A stretch of DNA of 55,864 nt, from the IMG/VR virus record IMGVR_UViG_3300018063_000005, positions 1 through 55,864 of that record; one strand, given 5' to 3'. The DNA is from a virus. Positions 14,014-22,863 of this stretch are shown here, piece after piece. Under the pieces are notes generated by a model. That model saw only the letters and a list, made by a program, of their open reading frames with translations. It made no database searches and had not been told where the DNA came from. The position numbers and the translations under genes are program-made. How positions within the stretch are numbered: position 1 is the first letter of the stretch; each line of letters starts with the position of its first letter.

Positions 14014-14849
14014 TCGAGGCTCCCTGTGACCGCGGCGAGCTCGTACATCGTGCCCTCCACCGCGGTCGGGGTGGACGGCATGCTGCCGGTGACCGGCGCG
14101 AGCTCGTAGACGTTCCCGGTCACGGGCTCGAGCTGCACCAGGTCGCCGAGGGGACCGGCCTGGAGAGGCGCGACGGCCGTCCCCAGCCCGACGGCAGCGC
14201 CGCCGGCGACGCCCAGCGCCTGCGCGGTGGGGGTCGCGGCCGCCGGATCGAGCGAGGCGGCGGGAACGCCGAGGTCGTGCGCGATCGCGGGAGCCGATGC
14301 GGTCGGCAGCCCGGCGGCGACGCTGTCCGTGGTCCCGAGGGGGCGCGCTTGCGCGGGCGCGGTGGCAGGCCCGATCCCGACCCACGCCGAGGTCTGCACG
14401 CCGATCGCGGAGGCGCCGACGGGCGCTGCGGCCGGCTCGAGGCCGGGCCCGAGCTCGCGCGCGGCGAGGCCGGCGATCGAGTGGGGACCAGCGAGCCACG
14501 AGAGCCCCGACATCGGCAGCCGCGTGAGGAGCGAGGTGACCGCGATGATCTCGCCGACGTCCGCGCTCGCGGCGGGCGAGAGCGCTGCGCCGGAGAGGCC
14601 CGCGGTCGCACCGCCCGCGCCGCTCGCGCCACCCGCGGCAGCCGGCATCGCGACGCCCACCCCGATGCGCGCGCCGCCGGCGCCGCCCAGCGCTCCCGGG
14701 ACGACCGGCGCGGCCGCGACCGGGAGCTCGACGGCGTCGAGAAGCAGCTCCACACCGGTCAGCCGAACCGCTCCGCCGGAGACGGGCCCGATCGTCAGGA
14801 CCCCCGTCCCCGCGGGCAGCGTCAGCGGCTGATCGATGCGGGTGCTCAT
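14010..14849 (-). CDS. Ala/Gly/Pro-repeat tail fibre-like protein
   Basis: This is a 279-residue protein from ATG 14849. After a short beta start (TRIDQPLTLPAGTGVLTIGP) nearly all of it is repeats of about 20-23 residues: LG-x2-GGA-x-G-x-G-x-A-x2-P, for example LGGAGGARIGVGVAMPAAA and LGVAGGAAVGLGTAVAPLQA. Two short C-terminal repeats (YELAPVTGSM and YELAAVTGSL) close it. The same repeat type occurs in the gene at 18777-20078. It is probably a fibrous virion protein that extends from the tail tip. GC-rich repeats of this kind are prone to recombination. It overlaps the beta-helix gene by ATGA. Confidence 0.6.
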   Translation of the reverse strand: MSTRIDQPLTLPAGTGVLTIGPVSGGAVRLTGVELLLDAVELPVAAAPVVPGALGGAGGARIGVGVAMPAAAGGASGAGGATAGLSGAALSPAASADVGEIIAVTSLLTRLPMSGLSWLAGPHSIAGLAARELGPGLEPAAAPVGASAIGVQTSAWVGIGPATAPAQARPLGTTDSVAAGLPTASAPAIAHDLGVPAASLDPAAATPTAQALGVAGGAAVGLGTAVAPLQAGPLGDLVQLEPVTGNVYELAPVTGSMPSTPTAVEGTMYELAAVTGSLE

Positions 14850-16642
14850 CGGTCGTAGGCTCCCACGTCTGGGCCGCCGATGCGGGCCACCCCGGCATCG
14901 ATGGGCGACCAGGTGACGCTTCCGATCGCGGTCGGCGCGTAGCAGGGCGAGGCGGCCGTGCCGAGGACGGTGCAGGTGCTCGAGCTGGTGCCCGCGTTCA
15001 CGAGCGGCGAGCCCAGCGCGGGGGTGAAGTCGGTCGGCGCGCTCACGAAGGGCGACGAGGAGAGGACCACCCGGTTCGTGTCGTAGGTCGTTCCCCACGT
15101 GCTGTTGCAGGCGTTGTGCGACAGCACGGAGTAGGACCCGGCCGACTGCTGGTAGACGAAGCACAGGTCGCCCGTGCCAGCGTAGAAGACGGCGTTGTTC
15201 GTGGCGTTGTGGCCGGTCCCGGCGTGGTCGATCCCGAACGCGACCCCCCAGTTCGGCGGGCCGGGGAAGAAGATCGTGTTGTTCCGCACCGTCACGCCCG
15301 CGCCGTCCTCGTCGCCGCCGCCTCCGCCACCGTCGCGGTTGACGGAGATCCCTTCCTGGATAGAGCCGGTCGAGGTCTGCACGACCAGGTTGCCCTCGAC
15401 CAGGGAGTTCGGGGCGCTGTCCAGCGCGATGCCGCGGGAGTGCCCGAGGACCCGGTTCCTGCGAACGATCGAGCGGCGGAAATGCTCGGCCGTCGAGTAC
15501 CCGCCGCCCACCTGGATGCCCCACTGGTTGGGGAAGTCGCCCGGGTTGTCGCACTGGATCAGGTTGTTCGTGATCTCGAGGTCCTCATGCTCGCCATGAA
15601 CGACGATGGAGACCGTGCCGGTGCTCATGCCGACCGGGCACCCGTGGATCTCGTTGTTGCGCACCTTCATCCGCAGCGACGCGCCGCCCAGGTAGACCGG
15701 GTGGTCGAACACGCCGGTGCCGCCGCCAGCGGATGACGCGAAGAAGTTGTCCTCGACCAAGCAGTCATCGCAGCCGCCGAGCACACCCATACTCAGGTTT
15801 GCGAATTGCGATTGACGAACCGTGACGCGCGCGCCGGAGGGCTCGGAGAAATAGATCCCCATGTCGCTGTCGCGGAAATAGACGTTGCAAATGTCGATGT
15901 CCGCGGAGCCGATCTCCACGTACGCCGCGCCCTGACCGGTGAAGCTATCGGCCATCTGGAGGTTCAGGTAGCGGAACCCCGAGGAAGGGTGATTGTTCGG
16001 GAGGTACACCAGGCGCCCGCCGCTGATGATCGGGCGCTTGGTCTGGTCGGTGGCCCACTCCGGGTGAGCCGCCGGCGTGTAGTCGCGGACGTCGCACGTG
16101 CTGCTCGCCGAGCATGAGGTGTTCTCGGTGTTGTTCCCGTCCCCGGCGTGCGACCCGCCGCGGCAGAGCGCGACCGTCGAGCCCGCGACCATCGTCGTCG
16201 CTCGGCTCTTCCACCCCGTGCGTCGTGGCGCGCTCGAGTTCGTGCCCGGGTTCGCGTCGTTGCCGACGACGCACGCCGGGTCGGCTCCGGTGCCGCAGTC
16301 GCAGTAGTAGTACGTCGTCCCCGTCGCGCGCATCGACTCGCTCGCGCAGAGCCCTGCGGCCGCCTGGATCGTGTACGTCGCGCAGACGACAGAGCTCGGC
16401 TGGAAACCGGTGCGGAACGCTCTGACGCAGACGGTGCTCGTCGAGCTCACCGGGATCGCCCCCGCGTAGCGCTGCGCGCCGACGCGCCGCGGGGTCGCTC
16501 CGGTCGTCGTGACGTAGAGCGTCGACCCCGGGAAGCGGCTCGAGGCGGTCACGCTCTGCGCGGAGGAGTAGGTCCCGGCGGCGGGCAACAGCGCCGGGGC
16601 GGCAACGCGCGCGGCGAGCAGGAGGGCGACGAGCAAGGTCAT
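14846..16642 (-). CDS. Beta-helix tail spike-like protein with signal peptide
   Basis: This is a 598-residue protein. Residues 1-23 (MTLLVALLLAARVAAPALLP) look like a Sec signal. Residues 23-95 match the chitobiase C-terminal-like fold (GTYSSAQSVTASSR, STLYVTTTGATPRRVGAQRYAG, VCVRAFRTGFQPSSVV). From about 210 to 540 there are repeated short strands with Asn/Asp turns (VRNNEIHG, ITNNLIQCDN, VRRNRVLGHSRGIAL, VEGNLVVQ, VRNNTIFFPG), a right-handed parallel beta-helix of the pectate-lyase type. Such proteins bind or cut surface polysaccharide. The signal peptide is unusual for a virion protein. It overlaps the protease gene by ATGA. Confidence 0.75.
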   Translation of the reverse strand: MTLLVALLLAARVAAPALLPAAGTYSSAQSVTASSRFPGSTLYVTTTGATPRRVGAQRYAGAIPVSSTSTVCVRAFRTGFQPSSVVCATYTIQAAAGLCASESMRATGTTYYYCDCGTGADPACVVGNDANPGTNSSAPRRTGWKSRATTMVAGSTVALCRGGSHAGDGNNTENTSCSASSTCDVRDYTPAAHPEWATDQTKRPIISGGRLVYLPNNHPSSGFRYLNLQMADSFTGQGAAYVEIGSADIDICNVYFRDSDMGIYFSEPSGARVTVRQSQFANLSMGVLGGCDDCLVEDNFFASSAGGGTGVFDHPVYLGGASLRMKVRNNEIHGCPVGMSTGTVSIVVHGEHEDLEITNNLIQCDNPGDFPNQWGIQVGGGYSTAEHFRRSIVRRNRVLGHSRGIALDSAPNSLVEGNLVVQTSTGSIQEGISVNRDGGGGGGDEDGAGVTVRNNTIFFPGPPNWGVAFGIDHAGTGHNATNNAVFYAGTGDLCFVYQQSAGSYSVLSHNACNSTWGTTYDTNRVVLSSSPFVSAPTDFTPALGSPLVNAGTSSSTCTVLGTAASPCYAPTAIGSVTWSPIDAGVARIGGPDVGAYDR

Positions 16643-18780
16643 GGGACGACCGGGAGCCCGAACTGCCCGACGCCCGGGGAGGTGTCAGCGTCGATCGCCT
16701 TGGCGTACACGCGGATCGCCTCGGTGATGGCGCCGAGCCCCGGAGGCAGCGCGTCCGCGTCCGCGGCGAGGACGTGCTGTGGAACGGTCCCAACCACGGG
16801 AGGGACGTCGCTGGTTGAGAACACGACGCCGAGACGGCCGGCGCCGCCGTCAGGCGTGCACACGGTCACCCGCGTTCGGTTCTCGAGCGGGGCCGGATCC
16901 AGGCGGCGGTACTCCGTCGTGACGCAGGCCACCGTGGTCGGTGCGCTCGCGGTGCTAGCAGGCATCGGGTCCTCCTCCTCCTCGTCGAGATCGCCCCACC
17001 ACTGGATCGTCCCCACCTGCACGCCCTCGAACAGCAGCGGCGCGCTGCCGCCGTTCCGGGAAGCCGCATCGGCGATGAGGCGGAACGAGCCGCCGGCGGC
17101 ATCCAGGGCCCAAGCGGCAGGCAGGTCCGCGTCAACCAGCGGACCGGGAGCGGGGACTCCGACCACGGCCATGGATGCGACGACGACGTCGGAGTACGTC
17201 TCCTCGGCCGAGACGGCGCCGGCGTGAACGACGACCTTCACTTGCTGTGGCGGGCCGCCTGACGAGGCGGTCGTAGCGATCCTCGCGGGCGGGCCGCGGT
17301 AGATGAGCGACTCCCCGACCCAGAGCTCGACCGCATCCACCTCGTCCCCGCTTGCGTAGCCCGTGAGGTCGATCGAGATCGGGCCGTCGAGCGTGGTCGT
17401 CGCGACGCCACCGGAGACAGAGATCAGCGACCACGGCCCCTCGGTGATCGGGAGCCACGCGCTCGTCGGCTCGTCCCAGACGCTCGGCAACGATGCGTAG
17501 GGGGGCGCCTTCCAGAACCCCGCGCACGGGAACACGGTCTGCCCGGCTCTCGCCGGGAAGCGACTCGCCAGGACCGCCGGGGAGAGTGTCGCCAGTGCTT
17601 TCGTGACGGCCTTTGCCGCGTTCACCATCCCGGCGTTTGGGAACCGCGCCGCGAACGTCGGATCGAACGATTCGTCCGCGGTGTCGAGAAGGAGCGCTCG
17701 CACCTGCGCGTTGGTCAGGGCCGGATTGACGGAGAGCACCAGCGACGCCACCGCCGCGGTGATAGGGGACGAGAACGACGTGCCCGTGGCGTAGTGGTAG
17801 ACCGGCTCGTTGAGGGGCCCGAGCGAGGGCGCGAGGCAGTAGGTCCCCGGGGCGCAGAGTTCGACCAAGGGACCGTAGTTAGAGGCGGGGCGCGGGGAGT
17901 CGTTGTGCTGTGTGTTGCCCACCGTGACCTGGGTCGCCTCACCGCTCTCCTGCAGGAAGAACCTGGGGTTGGTCGCGGTGTCCAGGACCACCCCGTTGTT
18001 TCCGGCAGCCAGGAAGACGAGTGCCCCGTGGTCCCATGCGTACTGGAGGGCGGCCTCCGTGTCGGTGTGGGGCCCGGGGTTGTTGTCCGCGAACGCGAGG
18101 CTGGCGTTGATCACCCGTGCGCCCGCGTCGGTCGCCCAGACGAACGCTTCGAGGGCGTCGACGAGGTTATCGCCGACCTCACCGCCGGTCCCGTCGTCCG
18201 GCGCGTACTCGGACACCATCACCACCGGGCAACCAGGCGCGACGCCCGCGACGCCGATGCCGTTGTTCCGCCGGCCCGCCATGTACGACTGAACCCACAG
18301 TCCGTGGGAGTATTTGAGGTTCGTCCCAGGGAACACGTACTGGTCGGGGTTCTGCGGGTCGGGGAGATCCTGGCCCGTGCTGTAGCCATTCCCCGCGGCG
18401 ATCGGGTCGACGTCCGGGTGCGCGTCGTACCCGCAGTCGATGACCGCCTGTTTGATCTCGGGCGATCCCGTAGTGATCTTGTGGGCCTGGAACGCGCCGA
18501 CGCGCTTGAGATGCCAGCACTCGTCGAGAAGCGCGTCGTTCGACGCAACGAGGTGCTCCGCCGACCTCTCCAGTCGCACGTTCCGATAGGCGTGCTCGAT
18601 CTCGGGGTGAGCGTTCGCGGCGGCCAGGACGGCGTCCGCCCGATCGTCGGACGAAAGCGCCACGGCGATCCGGAGCTGCGGGATCACCTTGTCGGGGAGG
18701 CGCTCCGCCCCGCACGCCAAGAGGATCTCGGGCAGGCGCCCGGGCTCCCACGCCCGCAGCCTGACGACGATCCGCGTCAC
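16639..18780 (-). CDS. Subtilisin-like serine protease (S8) in the tail module
   Basis: This is a 713-residue protein. Residues 1-75 resemble an I9-type propeptide (RIAVALSSDD, AHPEIEHAYRNVRLER). The S8 domain follows with all catalytic residues: Asp115 in AVIDCGYDAHPDVD, His159 in YSHGLWVQS, the oxyanion Asn261 in LAAGNNG and Ser335 in ATGTSFSSP. The His motif is HGLWV rather than the common HGTHV. Residues 430-713 are beta-rich and probably structural. There is no signal peptide. The gene overlaps both neighbours by ATGA within the tail-tip cluster, so the protein is probably a virion enzyme that cuts a surface protein or matures a tail protein. Confidence 0.88.
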   Translation of the reverse strand: MTRIVVRLRAWEPGRLPEILLACGAERLPDKVIPQLRIAVALSSDDRADAVLAAANAHPEIEHAYRNVRLERSAEHLVASNDALLDECWHLKRVGAFQAHKITTGSPEIKQAVIDCGYDAHPDVDPIAAGNGYSTGQDLPDPQNPDQYVFPGTNLKYSHGLWVQSYMAGRRNNGIGVAGVAPGCPVVMVSEYAPDDGTGGEVGDNLVDALEAFVWATDAGARVINASLAFADNNPGPHTDTEAALQYAWDHGALVFLAAGNNGVVLDTATNPRFFLQESGEATQVTVGNTQHNDSPRPASNYGPLVELCAPGTYCLAPSLGPLNEPVYHYATGTSFSSPITAAVASLVLSVNPALTNAQVRALLLDTADESFDPTFAARFPNAGMVNAAKAVTKALATLSPAVLASRFPARAGQTVFPCAGFWKAPPYASLPSVWDEPTSAWLPITEGPWSLISVSGGVATTTLDGPISIDLTGYASGDEVDAVELWVGESLIYRGPPARIATTASSGGPPQQVKVVVHAGAVSAEETYSDVVVASMAVVGVPAPGPLVDADLPAAWALDAAGGSFRLIADAASRNGGSAPLLFEGVQVGTIQWWGDLDEEEEDPMPASTASAPTTVACVTTEYRRLDPAPLENRTRVTVCTPDGGAGRLGVVFSTSDVPPVVGTVPQHVLAADADALPPGLGAITEAIRVYAKAIDADTSPGVGQFGLPVVP

Positions 18781-20078
18781 GCCGAGACCCCGTTGATCGT
18801 GACGTCATCGATCGTGACGACGTACTCGAGCAAGAGATCCTCTCCATCGACACCGTCCACCACAAAGATCGAGATCGCAACGGGACCCGCCGAGGCGCCG
18901 CCGGGCGGGTTTAGCGTGAGCGTGTGCTCGGCGCCGTCCACGATCAGATTCGCGCCGACGCCGGAGACCCCAGCGTTCGCGATAACCGAGATTCCGTCGC
19001 CGTAGGCGCCGCCGCCCGGCGTCGACGTGCCCGGGAAAACTTGTGTCGCCTTGTACTTGAAGGCGACCGAGGTGATCCCGGAGCGCAGCGAGGTGACCGT
19101 CTTCGACGCGCTGAGGCCCGAGGACGTGCCCGCCCCGGCCACTCGCAGGGAGTAAGCCCCTGCGATGGGCCCGACGGCAGAGCGCGCCAGCGCACCGCCC
19201 AGCGTCCAACCATCGAGCCCGGCCTCGAAGTCGGAGACGATCGAGGCTCCGCCGCCACCGCCCACCGCGCCGAGGCCTTGCGCCGCGACGGGCGAGCTCG
19301 CCGGACCCGCGCCAGACGCTGCCGCGCCGACCGCGCCCAGCACCCCGGGCACCACCGGCGCCGAGATCGGGCCCGCCTCTCCGCTCGCGCCCCCGGGAGG
19401 CGCGCCGATCGTGACCGCCGGCGCCTGCGCGGTCACCGGAGCTGCCGCAGGGCCGACCCCGCCCGCTGCCCCGCCGCTGCCGGTGAGGCCCGGGAGGATG
19501 ACCGGCGACGCCGCGGGGCCGACGCCCGCGCTCGCGCCGACCGGCGAGCCGCCCGAGAGGAGCTGCCACGCCGCGCCGTCCGAGTAGTAGAGCGCGCCCG
19601 CCACGATCGCGAGGTCCGCGGGGCCACCGCGCGTCCACGCGTCCGCGGTCGCCGGGTGCGACCCCTGCAGCGCGGCGAGCGAGCCGTACATGAGCGGGCG
19701 TGCGTACTCCCGCAGCCGCTCCATCCACAGCCGGTGATAGACCGAGCCGCCGCGGTAGTAGTCCACCGAGGGGTTCTGCCCGGCGTCGCTCGAGTGGAAC
19801 TCCAGCACCGGCAGCCACTCCGTCGCCCCGCCGATGATCGCGGTCCACACCCGGAACTGGCCCGCTGCGGGTGCGCCATCCACGCGCGTGCGCGGGGCTC
19901 CGCCGATCGTCACGACCATCGGCGTCGCCGGCTGCGTAGGGTCGGCTGGCGCCTCGGTCAGCGACGCGACGAACGCACCCGAGATCGCGTCCCCCTCGAT
20001 GCTGTCGAGCAGCTCGGGGACCTGCGTGCGGACGTAGACGGCCCGGTAGTCCACCGGGCGCGGGAGGCGTCGGGCCAT
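18777..20078 (-). CDS. Tail fibre-like protein with repeats and C-terminal carbohydrate-binding-like domain
   Basis: This is a 433-residue protein. Residues 1-170 form an N-terminal domain (DYRAVYVRTQVPELLDSIEGD ... YYRGGSVYHRLWMERLREY). Residues 175-280 carry the Ala/Gly/Pro repeat (VGASAGVGPAASPVI, GSGGAAGGVGPAAAPVTAQ). Residues 285-430 are a jelly-roll-like domain that begins DFEAGLDGWTLGGALARS and ends with VVTIDDVTING, the usual layout of a carbohydrate-binding module. This is the best candidate for a receptor-binding fibre. Assignment rests on layout rather than a named family. Confidence 0.65.
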   Translation of the reverse strand: MARRLPRPVDYRAVYVRTQVPELLDSIEGDAISGAFVASLTEAPADPTQPATPMVVTIGGAPRTRVDGAPAAGQFRVWTAIIGGATEWLPVLEFHSSDAGQNPSVDYYRGGSVYHRLWMERLREYARPLMYGSLAALQGSHPATADAWTRGGPADLAIVAGALYYSDGAAWQLLSGGSPVGASAGVGPAASPVILPGLTGSGGAAGGVGPAAAPVTAQAPAVTIGAPPGGASGEAGPISAPVVPGVLGAVGAAASGAGPASSPVAAQGLGAVGGGGGASIVSDFEAGLDGWTLGGALARSAVGPIAGAYSLRVAGAGTSSGLSASKTVTSLRSGITSVAFKYKATQVFPGTSTPGGGAYGDGISVIANAGVSGVGANLIVDGAEHTLTLNPPGGASAGPVAISIFVVDGVDGEDLLLEYVVTIDDVTINGVSA

Positions 20079-20146
20079 GGAGGGTCACCCCGCGGGCGAG
20101 AGGAAAAAGATGGCGCGCCCAGGGGGAGCCCCCGCGCGCGCCCCGG

Positions 20147-20785
20147 TCAGACCTCGCGCTGCAGGTTCATGCGCACCACGGCGTAGACGAGCGCGAGCGC
20201 GACACCGAGGAGCAGCACCGAGGCCAGCATCGGCGCGCTCACAGGCAGCGGCCCGGCGGTGGTCATCGTCACGAGCCCCAGGCCGCTCGCGGGGATCGTC
20301 ACGTCGAACGAACCGCCGCTCGCCGTCTTCGTCGAGCCGAACGAGAACGAGGCCGCGACCACGTCAGTCCCCTCGAGCGTGCCGTTCGCGCCGAGGTCGA
20401 CCAGCGCCGCGCCGTCGGAGCTGAACGTCGCCGCCGGCCAGGAGACGTTGTCGAAGTCGCAGTAGGCGGTGCCCGAGCTCACCCCGGTCGTGCGGTTCGT
20501 GAGCGACGCGCCGCCGGTCGTGTAGCCGTTGCCGTTCGCGACCTCGTCCGACCCGATCGCCGAGTAGGTCGTGGTGCTCGCGCCGTACGTGCCCGTGTGG
20601 CCGCCGCGGATCAGCACCAGGCGGTACGTCCGGCCGGCGATGCAGATGGCGTCGATCGCCGCCTGCTTCGCGGTGTTGCTCACCGCGGTGGTGATGGCCG
20701 CCTGCGAGGCGACCGGGACGAGGAAGACCAGCGCCGCCACGAGGGCGAGGCAGGCCGAGAAGCTGCGGAGGATGCGGGGGGTCAT
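20147..20785 (-). CDS. Secreted and membrane-anchored structural-type protein
   Basis: This is a 212-residue protein. Residues 1-29 (MTPRILRSFSACLALVAALV ... SQAA) are a Sec signal. The middle (YRLVLIRGGHTGTYGASTTTY, NGNGYTTGGASL, WPAATFSSDGAALVD) matches a widespread phage beta domain found in tail and decoration proteins. The C-terminus (LPVSAPMLASVLLLGVALAL, then YAVVRMNLQREV) is a membrane span followed by basic residues, similar in layout to sorting tails. A normal virion protein would not have both. Display on the envelope or a lysis-related role is possible. It is in the late operon, downstream of a small membrane protein gene. Confidence 0.65.
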   Translation of the reverse strand: MTPRILRSFSACLALVAALVFLVPVASQAAITTAVSNTAKQAAIDAICIAGRTYRLVLIRGGHTGTYGASTTTYSAIGSDEVANGNGYTTGGASLTNRTTGVSSGTAYCDFDNVSWPAATFSSDGAALVDLGANGTLEGTDVVAASFSFGSTKTASGGSFDVTIPASGLGLVTMTTAGPLPVSAPMLASVLLLGVALALVYAVVRMNLQREV

Positions 20786-20796
20786 GCGGGGCTCCT

Positions 20797-20979
20797 TCAC
20801 TTCGTGCGGGCGCCGAGCTGGCCGGCGACGGGGGTGGTGTGGATGCGCTCGATCTCGACGCTGACCGAGTCGCGGATGCCGCAGATCGACACGGCACCGA
20901 GCGCGACCGCCGCGATGATGCCGGCGGCGGAGAGCGCGAGCTTGCGCGGCTTCGTGATCGTGACCTTCACCTTCTCCAT
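20797..20979 (-). CDS. Small single-span membrane protein
   Basis: This is a 60-residue protein. A basic N-terminus MEKVKVTITKPRK precedes a helix LALSAAGIIAAVALGAVSI, followed by a short polar tail. The ATG has GGAGGAGCAC upstream. It lies between the L,D-transpeptidase-like gene and a signal-peptide protein, so it may belong to a lysis group (pinholin or arrest type), but nothing specific was recognised. Confidence 0.55.
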   Translation of the reverse strand: MEKVKVTITKPRKLALSAAGIIAAVALGAVSICGIRDSVSVEIERIHTTPVAGQLGARTK

Positions 20980-21014
20980 GTGCTCCTCCTCGGGGTTCAA
21001 GACTGCGAGTGCTG

Positions 21015-21473
21015 CTACATCGAGGTCCGTCCGACGGGAGTGGCGGGCGGCACGGGGGCCGGCGGGAGCGGCTCCGACGGTGCGTCGCGCACCACTTCGA
21101 GATCGTGGTCCTCGCTCTCCGCGACCAGGAGGCGGACGTCGTAGAGCTGGACGATGCAGCCCTCGCTTCCGGCACCAGGCCTGCGCCGCGAGTCCCCGTG
21201 CAGGAGGAAGCCGCTGCGCTCGAAGGTGTTGGTCCCCGGCTTCGGGATGAGCCGCATCACGAGCTCGCCCTTCGTCGGGTGGGTGAAGGCCGGGCCGATC
21301 ACGTAGAGCCCCACCGGGATCGGGCCGACGTGGCGGCGCTCCTGCTCGTCGGGATCGTTCTTTCCCTCGCCCGGCTCCGGCACGCCGTCGCCGTCGTCCC
21401 ACCCCGAGTAGCCGCGGCCGACGAGGACGCTGTCGCGGAGCAGCTCGCCGGTGCGCTGCCGGTACGTCCACAT
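21015..21473 (-). CDS. L,D-transpeptidase-like (DUF2778/Tlde1-type) peptidoglycan enzyme candidate
   Basis: This is a 152-residue protein. GPIPVGLYVIGP (50-61), FLLHGDSRRRPGAGSEGCIV (89-108) and a flanking strand give the H-G-D...S-E-G-C active-site pattern, with His92, Ser103 and Cys106. This is the signature of the L,D-transpeptidase-like fold of the DUF2778/Tlde1 group, some of which act on the peptide part of murein. No other endolysin was found in the window, so this is the best candidate for the lysin or for a tail-tip murein enzyme. No signal peptide is visible. The proline-rich C-terminus (PLPPAPVPPATPVG) may be flexible. Confidence 0.75.
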   Translation of the reverse strand: MWTYRQRTGELLRDSVLVGRGYSGWDDGDGVPEPGEGKNDPDEQERRHVGPIPVGLYVIGPAFTHPTKGELVMRLIPKPGTNTFERSGFLLHGDSRRRPGAGSEGCIVQLYDVRLLVAESEDHDLEVVRDAPSEPLPPAPVPPATPVGRTSM

Positions 21474-21492
21474 GGCCTGTCCTCCGGGTGAC

Positions 21493-22863
21493 CTACGGGG
21501 CGGCCGGGAACCGCTCCTCGACGAGGTTGCCCGCGGGCAGCTCGCTGCCGGAGAGCTCGGTGTCGGTCGTCGAGATGCTGCTCCGCGTCCACAGCGGCAC
21601 ACCGCCGGACACGTCCGGTCGGTGGACGAGGACTTCGCGCGCGACGCTCGCCGGAGCCGACGAGAGCAGGTAAGGCTGCCCGACGAAGCTGTAGCCGTAC
21701 CCCGCCGTGCGCGCGACGAGCCAGCGCCGCCGGTTCGCCCAGAGCCAGATCATCCCCTTCACCAGGTCGGCGCGCTGCGACGCATAGACGATGGACTCGC
21801 GGGCGTCGAGCTGCGCGTCGGCCGCGGCGAAGGAGGGGAATGTCGCGGGCACCGTCTGACCACCCGGCAGGGCGGGAACGAGGCCGTCCTCAAGGATGTG
21901 GAGGGTGTCGAACCCGAGGATGGTCGGCGCGGCGTCCGCCACGGTCCTCACCAGGCGCACCTCGAGCTCGTGCTCGACGCCGAGCGTGCTCCCGGCCAGC
22001 GCGTGGTCCCCCCACCCCGCACCCTTGTCCCACCGGAACCACAGGGCGCCGTCGAGGTAGAGGTCGAGCTGGTCGCCGGCGAGCGGGAGCGTCCCGCCGA
22101 TGCGGACCTTCGTTCGCGGCCCGCCCCAGCCCGAGGAGAGGAACTTGAACCGCCCGACCGACTTCGTGCCCGTGTTGCCGGCTCCGGGCACGTAGTTGCT
22201 CGGCAGCCACCAGGCGGAGAGGAACTGCCGCGGCCGCCGCGCCGCAAACGCGTTCATGTGGTCGATCAGCCAGCGGTACAGGTACGTGGCGTCGGGCCGC
22301 CCGTCGGCCGCCCACGTCTGCGAGATCCAGAAGGGCGTCGCGCCGGCCTGGATCGTCACGTCGTCCCGCACGCCCTCCGCCGGCCTCCACCAGCCCGCGG
22401 CGCCGTCGAGGTTGCACGTGCCGCCTGTCGCGGTCCCTCGGATCTGCAGCACCGCGGGCCCCGTCGTCCGCACCGTGAGGGAGACCCAGCCGGTGAAGGC
22501 GGTGCTCGAGACGGTGGCGAGCCCTCCGCCGCCGGCGATCGCCGCGACCTTCAGGGTGAGCGTGCAGCCCGCGGGCGCGCGCACGTAGAACCGGAGCTCG
22601 ACGGTCTGCGAGAGGCCGAGCGACTCGGGCACGTAGATGGTGCCCATCACCTGCTCGCCGTCCGCGGGCGCGACCCAGTTTTCCACCTGCTCGGCGGTGC
22701 CGCCCGTGTAGAGCCCGTCGTCGGGCTGGCCGGGGACGAACGCGCAGTCGCGCGCGTAGGTGAACTGCTCCCACGCGATGAGGCGCCGGATCGTGTCGCG
22801 CAGGTCGGCGCCGCCGCTGTAGGCGTCGCGGTCGGTGAGGAGCGGGCGGGCGGCGGGGATCAC
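21493..22863 (-). CDS. Tail-tip structural protein
   Basis: This is a 456-residue protein from GTG 22863, coupled by GTGA to the large hub gene. The body is beta-rich: FYVRAPAGCTLTLKVAAIAG, WVSLTVRTTGPAVLQIRGTA, FRWDKGAGWGDHALAGS. It contains a tryptophan-rich middle and ends in DTELSGSELPAGN. It is downstream of the hub and upstream of the murein enzyme, the place of a tail-tip or fibre-network protein. No named family was recognised. The frame stays open for 1,389 codons upstream, but that extension is only a GC-rich shadow of the hub and next gene. Confidence 0.65.
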   Translation of the reverse strand: MIPAARPLLTDRDAYSGGADLRDTIRRLIAWEQFTYARDCAFVPGQPDDGLYTGGTAEQVENWVAPADGEQVMGTIYVPESLGLSQTVELRFYVRAPAGCTLTLKVAAIAGGGGLATVSSTAFTGWVSLTVRTTGPAVLQIRGTATGGTCNLDGAAGWWRPAEGVRDDVTIQAGATPFWISQTWAADGRPDATYLYRWLIDHMNAFAARRPRQFLSAWWLPSNYVPGAGNTGTKSVGRFKFLSSGWGGPRTKVRIGGTLPLAGDQLDLYLDGALWFRWDKGAGWGDHALAGSTLGVEHELEVRLVRTVADAAPTILGFDTLHILEDGLVPALPGGQTVPATFPSFAAADAQLDARESIVYASQRADLVKGMIWLWANRRRWLVARTAGYGYSFVGQPYLLSSAPASVAREVLVHRPDVSGGVPLWTRSSISTTDTELSGSELPAGNLVEERFPAAP

